The notes: generated by a model from the letters alone, not told the origin. Positions 12,074-24,247 are shown, counted from the first letter of the stretch. The stretch is 64,000 nucleotides of DNA from Notospermus geniculatus (GCA_002633025.1 NMRB01001900.1:1-64000); one strand, 5' to 3'. Numbers and translations are program-made.

Positions 12074-12893
12074 ATGTACCCAACTCAATACACCTCTCAC
12101 AGACGTCAACAACACCCAGCTTCACTTTCAAATCCTGGAGATAGATCACTTATGCAAAGAAAGCAGACGACGTTGATGGCCTCACCGACTCATTAGCTAA
12201 AATAAATACAATAAAAGAATTGCCTAAAGTGTTAAATACGTGTTCCAATTCCAATCGCCTCAGCCAATAAAGCCAAGCTAGAGAATGTCGCAAAGATAGA
12301 TTTCGATTCGTCGAGTCTGTTTCCCGGCAACGTCGAGGAGACACCATTAGTCCATTAACAGGATCTGATTGAGCAACTGCTAGTACAGTCGTGGATGAGA
12401 AGGACAAACAAATTGAAGGAGAGAATATAATGAGGGAGGTACAGTCTTGTTAGAAAGTAAATTACCGCTGGCATTTCATCTACAAATTGCCAATTAAAAG
12501 ACACTAAAGGAAATTGAAAGGAATTCGTATAGATAGAAAGCCCACGAACTTTGGGTTTCCGTTTTCTTGAAAGAATATGTAGGAAAACAAAACGGTAAGG
12601 ACACGAGACAAGATACCGTCTCTGTCTTGTTCCTCCAGCGCGGGCGTTCCCAATTCGCACGGATTGTGGGACCGTCTTATGGCAAGAATATAAGTACCAA
12701 GAATGTGCAACTCCGAATATGTGCCAAAAAGTGGGTGTAGTAAATTGCCTCTGTTGCCCCTGAAACCGAATGGATCTCAGTTTGTGAAGGATTATTGTGT
12801 AGAGAAGATTATTACGAACAAAATGACCCCCCCCCCCAAAGTTATATGCACTCAGAAATAACCGAACTATAAAGCATTTTTGAATGGACCATA

Positions 12894-12899
12894 TTTTTT

Positions 12900-12932
<33 letters not shown>

Positions 12933-12989
12933 ATTTATTTTATTTTTGGACACTGACACAGAAAAAGCTTACAATAAATGAATGGCTAA
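12894..12989 (-). mobile_element. short retroposon-like insertion with TTTAA-rich tail
   Basis: About 96 bp (poly-T, then TTTAATTTAATTT repeats, then a short unique body) present in unit 2 but absent at the matching site in unit 1 near 9556. The site word TATTTT lies on both sides, like a target duplication. In reverse orientation it reads as a body followed by an A-rich tail, as expected of a truncated retroposon. Confidence 0.55.
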
Positions 12990-14276
12990 GTATTTTCGAC
13001 AAATTGACACTGTAATTCATCTCAGAGTCGGGCACTCTGACCTATACAACAAATCCATGGTTTCACCAAAATAAAAAAATTTGCTAGTTATTTGTCTGTA
13101 TTACTTTAAAGAAGAATTTTGATGATATTCTAAATAATACAATTCAGTCAACAACCGTTAAATCTAACATTGGTTATTTAATTAGAAAGCCTTATAATAA
13201 TTACCGTACGCCCTCTATTATCAGAAAAAGTAAGATGCCCGCCCTTTTGCTTTATTACCAGTTATAGGGCCTACATTCTTGGTAGTTATATATTCTTGCT
13301 TCTGGTAATATTATAGATGGTGGCGTTATCGTCGTTGCATTGAATCAACATCTGTTGCCCTTGTAGGCCCTTCGCTCTGCCCCAGCGTTCACTTACTTGT
13401 CAGAGTTAAAACGCGGAGCGGTTCGAAACTGCGGGAATTTATCGCCTCTGTGACTAAATCCATAAGAAGCGCTACATCATCAACTAAAATCAGACATGTA
13501 TGAATTCATTCAATTTCGCCAGACAGCTGCAAGTGTTTCGGGAGTTGCTTTAATCTTCTCATTTCTTTCAATTCACCATCCCACGCCTGATTGCGGTACT
13601 CCGCTGCACGCGATGTGCCGCATTCCGACTCAAGATGCACATTGCTTCTGGCAAAACATCTTCTGGAATCTTTTTCATATTGTCACTCCTTGATCTGGCG
13701 GGGAAACGATTGGGGTAAATGGTACTGGAGAAGTGGCGGAAGAAGAGACGCCAACCTGGAAGCGGTGATCAGATTGGAGTCAATTATCATACTCCACGCA
13801 GCGCTGAAATTTTTTGATACTTGGACAAAATTTTTTATAACACTGCTATTGACGCTAGATCGCCATCTTGAAAATCTTGACGTCATCGTCGGTGGGGCTG
13901 CCATCTTTTTGGTCTTTCAAGTGACGCGAACTTCTTTTTCAAAATGTTATTATTTGCAGAAAACAATATTTATCTTGTCGAAAATGAAACAGAATAACTT
14001 TCTACCGATGTTTAATGTATTTAATATGTATCGACTCTATACCTTTGTACACCTATCTACAACATTTAAGCGTAGAAAACGACGTGATGGGGTAACCGCT
14101 TTAGAAACTTTTCAAGATGGAAACCTACCGTCAATACTAGTGGTGATATCCTCGCCCAGACACATGTATCGCCACCTAGCGTTAAGTTGGTCAATTATAT
14201 CTCATTCGAAGCACTGCACATCTGCTGTTCGTTGGGGAAGAACGAGCTGGGTTAATGCGCCCCGGTGTGACAGGAA

Positions 14277-14939
14277 TTAAAGTCCCCCAGGAATCCATCC
14301 ACATCCTTAGTGTGCGCTTGAAATTGTTCAGTGGTTTTAATGACGTCATTCTTTTCGGACTCTGCGACACCTGGCGAGGGAACAGATCCTAACGATGACC
14401 TGCACCGGTACGTAGGCCTACACCCAGTTTTCCATTTGTCCTATATACATTATACCAGATAACAATTCCGCCCAATCGAACCAGCTGCTACTGATGTGAA
14501 GATACGAACCGATATCAACAGTGTGAGTCACTGCCTCATGGGCAGTCGATGGCAAAATGCAAAAATACATTGTCTGATTCTTGATGTAGGCAAAAATGAT
14601 TCAAGTCAGAATCAAATACATGAAATAGCACTGTATGGGGGCGGGTTCTCCCATCATCACTGAGTTCAGGTAAAGACTCGGCTTCTCCTCCCTTGACCTT
14701 CACGCAAGCAAACCACATTCCGTGTTCAACGGATTTCCCCGGTCCCAAAAATAGCAACCAATCACGGCAAAGCTTGCACCGACCCACGTGCATGACGTGT
14801 TCCCGGTAATGGGGGATGACGTTGACCAATCAAAATTTGATGAAATGACATCATTGATATTTTTTCTTCCGTGAACGACGAAGAAACGAGGCTTCTGATT
14901 GGGCGCACGAGAAAATCCCAAAGCGTTGAACACGGAGCA
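14277..14939. other. no gene recognised
   Basis: No repeat structure found. A 97-aa minus-strand frame at 14536-14829 has no recognisable content. Confidence 0.4.
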
Positions 14940-14948
14940 CCTATAGCG

Positions 14949-15017
14949 TACCTGATAACCGAGTGGTTATCACGTCCGCTCAGCAAGCGACAGGTCCCGG
15001 GTTCGAATCCAGCCTGG
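14949..15017 (+). repeat. tRNA-Val-like SINE head
   Basis: GAGTGGTTATCACGTCCGCT and AGGTCCCGGGTTCGAATCC closely resemble the D-arm/anticodon and T-arm of animal tRNA-Val (family knowledge). No acceptor stem pairs with the 5' side, so it is a tRNA-derived SINE head. The 3' words GGGCCATATGGGATTT recur in reverse at 52845-52875, showing that this is a dispersed element. Confidence 0.6.
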
Positions 15018-15065
15018 GCCATATGGGATTTCATTCCCGGCTCTTCACGACCGTCGCATGGGACA

Positions 15066-15418
15066 GTAAGCCGTGTACCTTGTTTCTTCGCGAGGGCAAG
15101 TAAAAGACCCCATGCAAGAGAGGATCATCAGTAGCTTGAGATGGCCTCATCCGTACTTACCAGGGCCAATAATAGGGAGGTTGAGATCAGCGACTTATCA
15201 CGGATCCTTATACGTATACGGATCGAAATGTACACAAAATTTGTCCTCGTTGTACAGAATTCTATCCGTAAACGTGTAAGGATCCGTGATAAGTCGCTGA
15301 TCTCAACCTCCCTATTATTGGCCCTGGTAAGTACGGATGAGGCCATCTCAAGCTACTGATGTTCCTCTCTTGGATGGGGTCTTTTACTTGCCCTCGCGAA
15401 GAAACAAGGTACACGGTG
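15066..15418. mobile_element. foldback element with arms of about 165 bp
   Basis: The sequence from CCGTGTACCTTGTTTCTTCG runs inward through CAAGTAAAAGACCCCATGCA and TTGAGATCAGCGACTTATCA to a short centre near 15230-15260, then returns as its near-perfect reverse complement. A diverged single arm occurs at 52662-52790. The immediately upstream tRNA-like head may be part of the same composite. Confidence 0.9.
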
Positions 15419-15845
15419 CTATGGCCTCGGCCCTGATGGAAAAATAAAATATACATGTACCTCGGTTAGTTTGACGTAGAATCGCGTAACGAACTGGCAA
15501 ATAAAATGCGATTACATGAACATGTAATAGGATATGTCAATCATCACATCCGTGAGACAATACGTTATGAAATCAATAATAAGTGCAATTTTGTCTCCCA
15601 GTCTTGCCACTTGTGACGTCAGACACCGGTATATTCGCTGCGGAATTATTACACGCGTGACGTCATCTTTGTTTTACCAATAACTGTCGTGTAATCGGTA
15701 CGGCCAGATCTTGCCTCAGGTCAACAATATTGTCGCTATCATAATATTGAGTGCGCTTTATGATTGAACCTTCGAGCAATGCGATAAATAGATAGATGTA
15801 CATTCATCCCTGGGACTGTGTTGGACCAGATTAGAAGAAATTTGC
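15419..15845. other. no gene recognised
   Basis: Sequence upstream of the haplotype duplication. No feature seen. Confidence 0.45.
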
Positions 15846-16197
15846 AGCAGGCTTTTGAAATATACAAATTCTGTGTGCCCAAGTTGCAGACGACAGATCA
15901 TCAGGTGCGCCCCTCAAACCACATGTAAAAGGACCGGTTGCGATCGTTTCCTGTGACAGGTAACTTCCGCAAGCATCTGCCATTTTTGCGGCAACCCTCG
16001 CGGGCAAACCTCGCTCACATAATGACGACGGAAGGTATTACAATCAATCTCCATTTCGCAGACGATCAAGGAACCAACAGTGCCCGGAGCAACATACGGG
16101 ACTTTGTTGATAGTGGAAGAGAATCACTTCTGTGGGTTCATAGCCGGCTGTTTCCCGTCAGGAAGATGCCGGGGGAGATGCTCATTCGAGTATTAAA

Positions 16198-16601
16198 GGT
16201 GACGTGACATTTTGGGTTCCAAAGCCACCGCTAGGGCTAGAATGCTTCGACTCTGGCTGCCATCTTTGCGCCAAAAATTTGTCGCGGATCTATTTATGGA
16301 TCATTACGTTGACATCACGGGTTATTTTTAGAATGGGGTACCCGTAGCCACGTGGGTGCTAAATGTAATCGAACATGCCGAATCGCGCGGAATGGCAACA
16401 CCGAGGAAGTTTCTTGATGAGAATGTTTGTACGTGTTGCAGATCTGTAACAAAAGCGCAAAATGTTCGCCGTTTTTAGACCGGGGGAGAATGAAATTTTA
16501 CTGGAAAATGGACTCCTACAATGACATCAGCAATAAAATGGCAGCCAGAGCCGAAGCCTTCTGGCCCCAGCGGTGGCTTCGGGAACCAAAATGTGGTCAC
16601 C
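16198..16601. mobile_element. foldback element GGTGACGTGACATTTTGG, copy A
   Basis: About 404 bp. The left arm begins GGTGACGTGACATTTTGG and continues through CTCTGGCTGCCAT; the right arm is the reverse complement and ends CCAAAATGTGGTCACC. It is present in both haplotype copies (27881-28282 in B), so it is older than their divergence. Confidence 0.8.
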
Positions 16602-18882
16602 AATGATGGTGACGTGACACCACTGGCAGATGAAGGTAAAGGATACCCAGCACAGTGGAGCAATGTCCCTAAAGTTCAGTATCAGATAGTGTTCGCGGGC
16701 CGTCGTGATTGTCGGTCCGTTTGTTTACAGGGCGCGGTCGTCGTGATATCTGTGTGGGCGACAGGCCCGCAACCATGAATAAATCATTGGAACTGATCGA
16801 ATAATACTTTCACATCAAAGTGTGTGGAGTGGTCTCGTCAAACCCGCACGTTCCCCGCCCACGAGATCTTGCCACGCTCCGTGACACGCAGACGAATCAC
16901 CAACCTCGTTTTCCCGCGCGCGTTTACTTCGGAACATGCTACATGTAATGACCGGAAATGACGTATGTACATCATCCCAAGATAAAGTCAAAGAGAAACA
17001 GTCAGATTTTCGCGCCCTCTGCTTTCAGATGATAGGTTGAAAAGAATAGGTAGGCTAGGCCTACAAAAACTGCACTTTTTCTACTTGCTCATGCAGTATC
17101 AACACAGCAAGTTCCAGCCATGACGTCATAAGGGTTGATACAAAATGACGACCCGTTCTGATCCCCAAGCGGGAGAATGTCGAACTAATTAGGCCAATAT
17201 TGCTCGGAACAGTTCCTATCGAAATCGCAAATCATAAAACCAGAATTGATACGAAAAATTAGAAACAACAGTAAGCTGGTGAGGGAGATTAGATCAACTG
17301 GTTACGTTTTGATGATGATGGTATCATGAACCTCATCTAACGAGGTAGAAAAATATACAAATGTAATTATACAAACATATTTACACATGTAAATCATTCA
17401 TCTGTCATGTCTGTCTCGACTTGTCCAGCTGCATAGAACTGACCCTTAAATCCATTAACTGAGCTTGAATTAAATCTGGCTTGCAACTTGCCCATAAACC
17501 AACCAAATAACCCAATTTTGTCGATGAAAAAAAGTTTTAAAACTTCCAAATCTGGTTGCCGTGGAGGATTGATCATTCCATAGTGTGCAATTGATGTATA
17601 CTTGTGTTAAACCGTGAGCTTTGGGCTTTTTCAATAAGCTTATACCTTTTGGCTTTGACTTTTGACTAGATTGTTAGGGCAGTATCCCGTTTTACAGGAC
17701 TAGCACATGAAGTTGTCTGTCATTTTCTCTATAGAAAAGAGTCGAACGCAAGATATCTCAGCTCCACACTGGATTTTACAGTGAAAATTCCTGCAGTAGA
17801 ATTTCAGGACGTGATCTGTAAAATTACAGACTCAAATAAATGCTAACAGAGACTTGACTGGAGGCTGACCAAATTATATTTCAATACGTTCTCAGAAAGC
17901 ATCGTTCTGGACAGTCCAATTGAGTCCACTAATACAGGAAAACATAAATCACACAATATGTATAAATTTACAGAAGTTCCTGAAACTCTGCTGCAGGCAA
18001 TTTTTGTAAAAATATTACAAAAATTTCTAACAGTGCATGCAGTTTGTCATTGTCCTCTAGTCCGCAAGAGTCAAACGTGTGATCTTTTTGACGGATTTGA
18101 TTTGACTGTAGCATGAGCTCACGTGGCCACGACGCTGACACCCACCACACACTCTTTTTCACAGTAGTACCCACATGATAGCTGCCGTTTCTTTCTAGAA
18201 AAGATAGGCCCTGGTCATAAGCAGAATCAAACGCGAGATTCTCTCTTCAATTTGTTATTGTCCTGCAATACATTTCCTGCTACAGACGCAGTAAGACTGA
18301 CAACACACAACAATAGAATATTCTTTCATTCAATATCATCCACGTGCGTCACATAAATATAACACCGCATGGATAAAAAGCAGCAAAAGATCTGGGACAA
18401 TAAACGGATAGATTACATACCTTATTTCTTCCCCAGCAAAATAAATATCCAACCAAAGAAATATCAAGCCAGCGTTGTTGGTCGATGTATCAACGAATAT
18501 CACGTGTGTTACGATAGATACTCTCCAGAGAAATCAAACAGGTACCAGGTTGTTTGCGTTCACAGCGCCATTGTGCGGTCGAGTTCGGAACTAACCTGAA
18601 TCGATTTCATGCGACCTTGTCGATTGTAATTACACGACTATGTTGCTATTGTGATATTGAGTCGAGCATCGAATGAGGCCCACGACATCTCGGATATGAT
18701 TTTATATCATGTTTATCTATTGCCCACGCTTTGAAAGAACGGCTTTTCTCTGCACTGCATGAACCCCCGCACGACTAGTCCTGTGACCTGATGCAGGGAG
18801 GCTGACGTGTCGAACGGTTGACCAATATGCTCCGTAGACGCGTATAGGCCTACCGTAGATGCTCATACACCAATGAGACAAT

Positions 18883-19255
18883 GGTCCGTATGCATAAAAA
18901 AAGGCAAATGCTTCTTATTTGAAAATTGAAGCAATTACTTCCATCCGTATGCAACCCAAAGTAAATACTTTTGCTAAAAAGCAATTGCTATTAGAAAAAG
19001 CAATTACTATTTACTTGTTCCTTTCCAGCAAATGCTAGAATTCATATGCATAATACTGAGCAATTGCTCCAACTGTATAACCTTTGGTAAACAAGCAAAT
19101 GATTGTCAAGTATAAGCATTTGCTTTGAAGAAGTAGTAAAAGATTATGCATATGATACCAAGTAATTGCTTTTACTTTTACTTTTGGCTTCAAGCAACTG
19201 CTTTTACTTTTTGCTTTTGCTAGAAGTAAATGCTTCATTTTTATGCATACGGCCC
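18883..19255. mobile_element. foldback MITE present only in copy A
   Basis: About 373 bp, ends GGTCCGTATGCATAAAA and TTTTTATGCATACGGCC as inverted repeats, interior rich in AGTAATTGCTTTT/AGCAATTGCT words. At the matching place in copy B (about 30672-30690) it is absent. Confidence 0.8.
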
Positions 19256-20075
19256 ATTGGTTTGGCCATGCACCTTATTCTGACTACTTGTTGTTCAATT
19301 TGTACAGGAAACAGGGAAAAGGCCTTGTAGGCAAACTTCAGCGCGAGCGTTTGCCACGTGACATGAAGTGGCCAATCACTGACCATATCAAATTTCCGCC
19401 TCGCGCTTTAAAGTCATACGTGCCCCACAAAAATGAATTCTCACTATTTTTCAGCTTTTGTACAGCATTCAGACAGAACTGCATTTTGCTGTTTGTTTCA
19501 TGAAATTACGTTTAGTAGTAAGGGAGATATCAACGATTTTGTCAGTCAAAATCATTGGGCTAAAAACCGTATGAACGACTTCAACAATGTAGATATGCTA
19601 ATTTATTCGTGACGTAATTCTGGGAAAAATTAATTCCAATTTAAACCACCCAGAGTACGCTAAATGCATGGTTTCTGCATGATAATTGCATTCATGTTGA
19701 ATTTCCCATCACATACATTGCATAATTTTGATACTAGGCCGCTCTAATCAGGGAAATGACATGTTTATTATGCAGATTCCCTAGTGTGACATCACTTATG
19801 CAGTCTTACACCATTTTGATTTTAGCTGAGCCATTCACAAAATCAACCATAACTTTCTAACCGGTTGGAATTTTTTCACGGAATAAAAAAAATCTTTCAT
19901 TGTAATTCTGTTCCAAATGATTATACAAGCTACAAAAAAAGGTGCATGTAGGACTTTAAACTGAAAATCGTCGCGTGGTCCCGAGATCTCCATCGCATGA
20001 ATTCCGTCTCTGAGCGTCGTAGATGCAGCTTGCAGCAGCCTTGTCATTCACGCGACGTAACCTTTTGCCAGTTGA

Positions 20076-20529
20076 GGCCATACCAATATGATTGTTCGTT
20101 TAACGGATTTCTCTCATGCCTAAAATCCCAAAAGTGAAAAAAAATTTTTGCTCCCGCTTGTTTAAAATGCTGTGAATTCGAAAAAAATTTTTTTGCAAAT
20201 GCGGGAAGGCTTTATTTTTTTACCGCCCGCATGCTCAAAATGCCATTTCGGGAAAAAAATATACAGGCGCAAAGTCATCAAACATCGTCAAAGTGAATAA
20301 ATTCATAAATTCATTGACAGTGATTGCCGTCGATGCCCTGCTCTTGCCCGTGCTAGCTACCCTTAAAAAATCCAAAATCCTTGGATTTTAGGCCTAAGAA
20401 TTCATTTTTTTGTGACCACATAAAATTTATACAACTTATGGTTAGCATTTTTTTTCTTTTTTTTCGCCCTCATGCTCCATCATGTGTGGCCTAACAATCC
20501 GTTAAACGAACAATCAAATTGGTATGGCC
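20076..20529. mobile_element. inverted-repeat element present only in copy A
   Basis: 454 bp with inverted ends beginning GGCCATACCAAT, about 30 bp long including GTTCGTTTAACGGATT. Copy B at about 31505-31515 reads straight through the site (GCCAGTTGAGAAGTC). The interior has A/T homopolymers and no coding potential. Confidence 0.85.
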
Positions 20530-20946
20530 AGAGAAGTCAGCAGTAAACAGTCTGAGTACTCGTGCCTCGTGACGACTCCTCTTTCAAACATCCATCTTTC
20601 AAAAAATACACGTATTCAAATTTCATTTCAGTTATTCATGGAATTGTACGTCGGTTTGCTCTGTACTTCGAACAAAGAGAGATTAGGAGTCTGATACTGA
20701 CAGAAGTGCCTGGATGAGTTCAATATTGCCAATGGTGATGACATAAAATGTTAAGTTCACGATGTAACAACTTATTACGTGTTATTTGATGAACAATTCA
20801 TAAACAAGCCATTTGATATTTGAGGATACTTGACATTGATCTCATCAAGGAGATGGTGATTTTGTTTTTATAAGCTGAATGCAACAATCGATATCGATAT
20901 ACTGTAGTTCGTTCATTGCTTCGTCGAAAGTCGTCCTCCCACCGCA

Positions 20947-21300
20947 CACAGGGACTTGAGGCATGCATTGCAGGGGTGGTGGGCGTGTTACAGAGGTCCA
21001 ATAACAAACCCCCGAGTAATGCCCCGGTATACTGACGTATACCTAGTAGAAAAATAACAAGGGATACAACTTCACACACGACCCCATTCGGACATTTTCA
21101 CTTCAACGACCTGCCCAGAAGCCAAATCTCAACCAAATTTCACAAACAAGGTACCGTTTTGAAGCTGAGAATGTATAGATTCAAAATAAACCGAAATCTA
21201 TCTCAAATCTTGATGTTGTACATTGATTTGGGCACTCGAAAGTGCCAAAACCCCCCGGCCACGCCCACCACCCCTGCAATGCATGCCTCAAGTCCCTGTG
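20947..21300. mobile_element. hAT-like MITE with 8-bp target duplication, copy A only
   Basis: 354 bp with 41-bp perfect inverted termini starting CACAGGGACTTGAGGCATGC. It is flanked by an exact 8-bp direct repeat CCACCGCA (20939-20946 and 21301-21308). Copy B has the uninterrupted site CCACTGCA at 31915-31922. Eight-bp duplications and CAGGG-like ends are the hallmark of the hAT superfamily. Confidence 0.93.
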
Positions 21301-21383
21301 CCACCGCAGGTCTTTGGTCTCCCTCCTCTTCATACGCTCGCACTCAGTCATCGACTCAGGTGCGCGTCCTCACCCCTGTTTTT

Positions 21384-22138
21384 AGCTCACCTGTGAGCTA
21401 CATGTATAGTCGTCGTCGTCCGTTAGCAGGGCACGTTTCGTAACCGCTGGGGCTATTGATCTGAAACTTGGTACATATATACCCCAAGGTCATAATATGA
21501 CCTCTGACACCAAGTTTCGGTCCGATTCGATTCTTAGCTTGGCCACCAGGTGGCCAAAACCAAAAAACACAAAAAGTGCAATAACTCCTGAACTAATAAC
21601 TGGATCATCTCCAAACTTTTATCATAGGTGTATCTAGGATACATAACATAAACATATATAACGGGTTTTTGATTTGACCTACTTTTCAAGGTCACAGAGG
21701 TCAAAGTTGTACAAAAGTAACTAGGGCCTAACCTCCCACAGTTCGCCATTATATCACTGAGCGACTTCATAATTATCTTGCATAAACGTGTATTAGAGGG
21801 GTACCTTCAAAAATACTGAGTTTCGGCACGATCGGACATCCAATATGGCTGCCAGGTGGCGTAAGCTGAAAATCAACTGAGTGCTATAACTCAGGAACAG
21901 CTTGACCCAGAGTGCTCAAACATGATATGTACCTCCCTCTAGATGACATTTAGGTGCACGTTTCGGCCTTATTTGACTTCCAATATGGCCGCCAGGTGGC
22001 ATAACCCGAAAATCATCGAAGTCCTGTAACTCAGGAATGACTTGACCCAGATTGTTCATAACTGATACATGTATGTACCTCCCTCTGTCATTACACTATT
22101 ATGTCCAACAGGTGAGCACATGGTCCATTGACCATTTC
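21384..22138. mobile_element. AGCTCACCTG-type dispersed element, copy A only
   Basis: About 755 bp starting AGCTCACCTGTGAGC with CAGGTGAGC near its far end. It is absent from copy B at about 32424-32426. The interior contains a unit of about 140 bp present twice (CAATATGG-TGCCAGGTGGC, then ATAACTCAGGAA and TTGACCCAGA). A related start, AGCTCAGCTGACCAAAGG, lies at 62067. Class unresolved; Helitron-like or MITE-like are both possible. Confidence 0.7.
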
Positions 22139-23465
22139 ATTCTCTTTTACAGACGCCGCACGCTCCGAGTAACAAATGTTTCATTTCCGTGCATGATGCA
22201 TACAAGTATCGCCATGATCAACAACCCACGTGACGATGCAGATGGCGCCCAAGGAATCAAGACAAGCGGTCTAAATCATGTGACATGAAATAGCCAATCA
22301 GCGTCCTCATCAACAGAATTCGCGTTACGGACGATGGGTATAAAGTTGCATGAAAGAGGAAGCTTTTAGCGGGATTTCCACGCACTGAATCGCCATCTTT
22401 GAATGATTGGCGAATTCAATCGCAGCATGGTTTCCAACTGCTATATCACGCCCAATGTATTGTGATGAACAAATGAGCCTTTTCTGCTCTCTGATGATTC
22501 ATAATCGTCTGGAAATGACGTCAATTAACCTCCTGTCTTGCGCAGTGGGAGTTCCTCCCATCTAACACCACAGTCGAGTGCAAGAACGTGGGAACCAATC
22601 AGAACACCTGTTACTCACTATAAGGAGTAGAATGATTGGCTGATGGGAAAGGTGTTTGTTAAGGTCAGCCTTATATCTTAACACAGAGGATAGGCCTACA
22701 CGTCCACGATTTGGCTCGACAGGCCTCTAAAATTGGCTAAGTTTAATTGACGCCACATATTTTTCGCTGCCGTTCTCATGGAACCCCAGGATGTTTACAG
22801 ACAGCAAAGCGGGGAACAATGCACAGATTAGTCGCCTACTGTCATATCTGTCGGCGCTAATCAGCTATCAACATTTCTTAATAACTCCCTTATTAAACCA
22901 ATACTATATGAATAATAACATTCCACGACCTATTAGTGAGCTTTTAAGGTAAAAACCGTCCAACCACGAACTCATCATTTTGAGTGCTGAATCCATTAAG
23001 ATACGCCACACATGTATTTCTGACTTAGCCATGGGGCGGGGTTAATAAGTCCGAAAGAGAAACGCACGCGAAATCGAAAGGTGCAGAATAGCTCATGCGG
23101 TGATCTTGAAAGAATGTATTATATGGCGGTTATTGTGTGAAATTATACCAGTCGGTGAGTCCGCAGGCGAGAATTAGATAGGCAAACATCTGACAATATA
23201 ATGAACCGCATTAGAAAAATAACACCATGAAAGTTTATTCATACAGTCGCTTTGGGTTGCACTTGGAAGTGATCGGTTGAGATTTGAAGCTGTGTCGTCT
23301 TTTCGTTGGCTTTGGTGGATTCAGGAACCACCGAGTGGAAGTGTTTCGGGTTTTTTTCAAGGATTTGGAAACGGTTGGATTGATTGTCTGTATCATTTGA
23401 AGAGGGAATCGTCACACTATGTCTGGTTCACTTTGAAATCTGATATTAGGTTGAACGGGCCCGTC
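22139..23465. other. conserved noncoding flank upstream of exon 1
   Basis: Aligned with copy B (32427-33819) apart from a MITE in B. No coding frame is conserved between the two copies. It may include the promoter of the small gene that starts at 23466, but I cannot point to a specific element. Confidence 0.45.
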
Positions 23466-23689
23466 ATGTCAGGTCCGAGGCCGGACCTGACCGCAGCCTG
23501 TGTCAAGAATGTCCGCCGACAGAAAGAATTCGAACAACAGTTGGTTGAAATCGACAAAGAACGGGAGAAAAATGTCCGTCGGATGCATCTCAGGTCACTG
23601 GAGCTTCTCCATGAACAGGAGAAGTATGTTGACACTGCAAAATTCTTGGAATACTACGACCCGAGGATGGGTACACAGGCCTTGGCGAG
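23466..23689 (+). CDS. exon 1 (first copy) of a 178-aa coiled-coil-like gene
   Basis: Encodes 74 codons plus 2 nt, starting MSGPRPDLTAACVKNVRRQK and rich in Lys, Arg and Glu through the HLRSLELLHEQEKYVDTA region, so probably helical. The donor is AG|GTAGGT at 23690. The same exon recurs at 24298-24521; the four or so nucleotide differences I noticed are third-position changes that keep the protein identical, the mark of a real coding exon. The following intron sequence differs from the second copy after about 9 bases, and this copy has no exon 2 before the N at 24035. It is either an allele with an insertion in the intron or a partial tandem copy. Confidence 0.75.
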
Positions 23690-24034
23690 GTAGGTTCGAT
23701 CATGGAGGTAGTATTGAGAAGGAGCGAGCACGGCCCTAATCGCTGTGACCACAATTCCACGCCCCCATTGTTTGCCTTTGTTCCCGCCTATTGTCCGGTA
23801 CGCACGCTGAGCTCCTTGAAGGCAATCATGAATTCCGCACAACTCTCAAAGTGCAGCGCCATCTATAATTGATATCGCGTCGACCCAATCATATTCTTGC
23901 GTTTTTCTCCACGTTGGGAATTAGATAACCGGCTATTTCGAAGACAACTCAATTTGGTAAACTCTCCGCTGTATTTTAGTGAAAAAATCATCGAAAAAGA
24001 CCAATTTCCAATAAAGATATCTACGTTTTAAGGT
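23690..24034. other. intron sequence of first copy, truncated by N
   Basis: Follows GTAGGTTCG and then diverges fully from the intron of the second copy. No repeat recognised. Confidence 0.5.
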
Positions 24035-24035
24035 N

Positions 24036-24247
24036 GTAACCCTACTCGTTACGACTTGAAACACGAGTATAATATTTGTGATTTATGTGCACTTCTGATT
24101 ACGAGTCAAAATTATTCTGCCACAAAGTTGTGGCATTTTACGATTTGCAAACGCCTAAATCGTTTTTATCGAGGTGGTCTACAGCGGACTGCAATTCATT
24201 CTCGTAGTTGTAGTCGGAGTCGGAGTCGGAAAGGTGATAAACCTCGC
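24036..24247. mobile_element. right half of a foldback element, cut by N at 24035
   Basis: Matches 34013-34222 of the complete element in copy B (33820-34222), ending ACCTCGCT. It sits directly before the second copy of exon 1, at the position where the first copy (about 23413) has no element. Confidence 0.85.

Larger units (their letters stand above)
10890..14276 (+). repeat. unit 2 of the 3.2-kb tandem duplication
   Basis: Matches 7737-10889 in order and strand. It is longer by about 230 bp, mainly through a larger minisatellite (11427-12073) and a poly-T insertion (12894-12989), offset by small deletions near 11390-11425. It could be a true segmental duplication or two haplotypes assembled in series. 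No gene seen. Confidence 0.9.
15846..24034. other. haplotype copy A of a region repeated at 27542-33819
   Basis: From GCAGGCTTTTGAAATATAC to about 23413 the order of sequence is the same as in 27542-33819, with scattered substitutions and small indels. Larger differences are insertions present in only one copy: in A at 18883, 20076, 20947 and 21384. Most of the interval is noncoding; open frames along it are not conserved between the copies. The last part, after 23413, holds exon 1 of a small gene. Confidence 0.9.

Noticed and set aside
23277-23465. upstream in-frame extension of exon 1 (138-aa frame)
   Set aside because: The second copy of the exon has an in-frame stop just before the ATG, so the extension is not coding.
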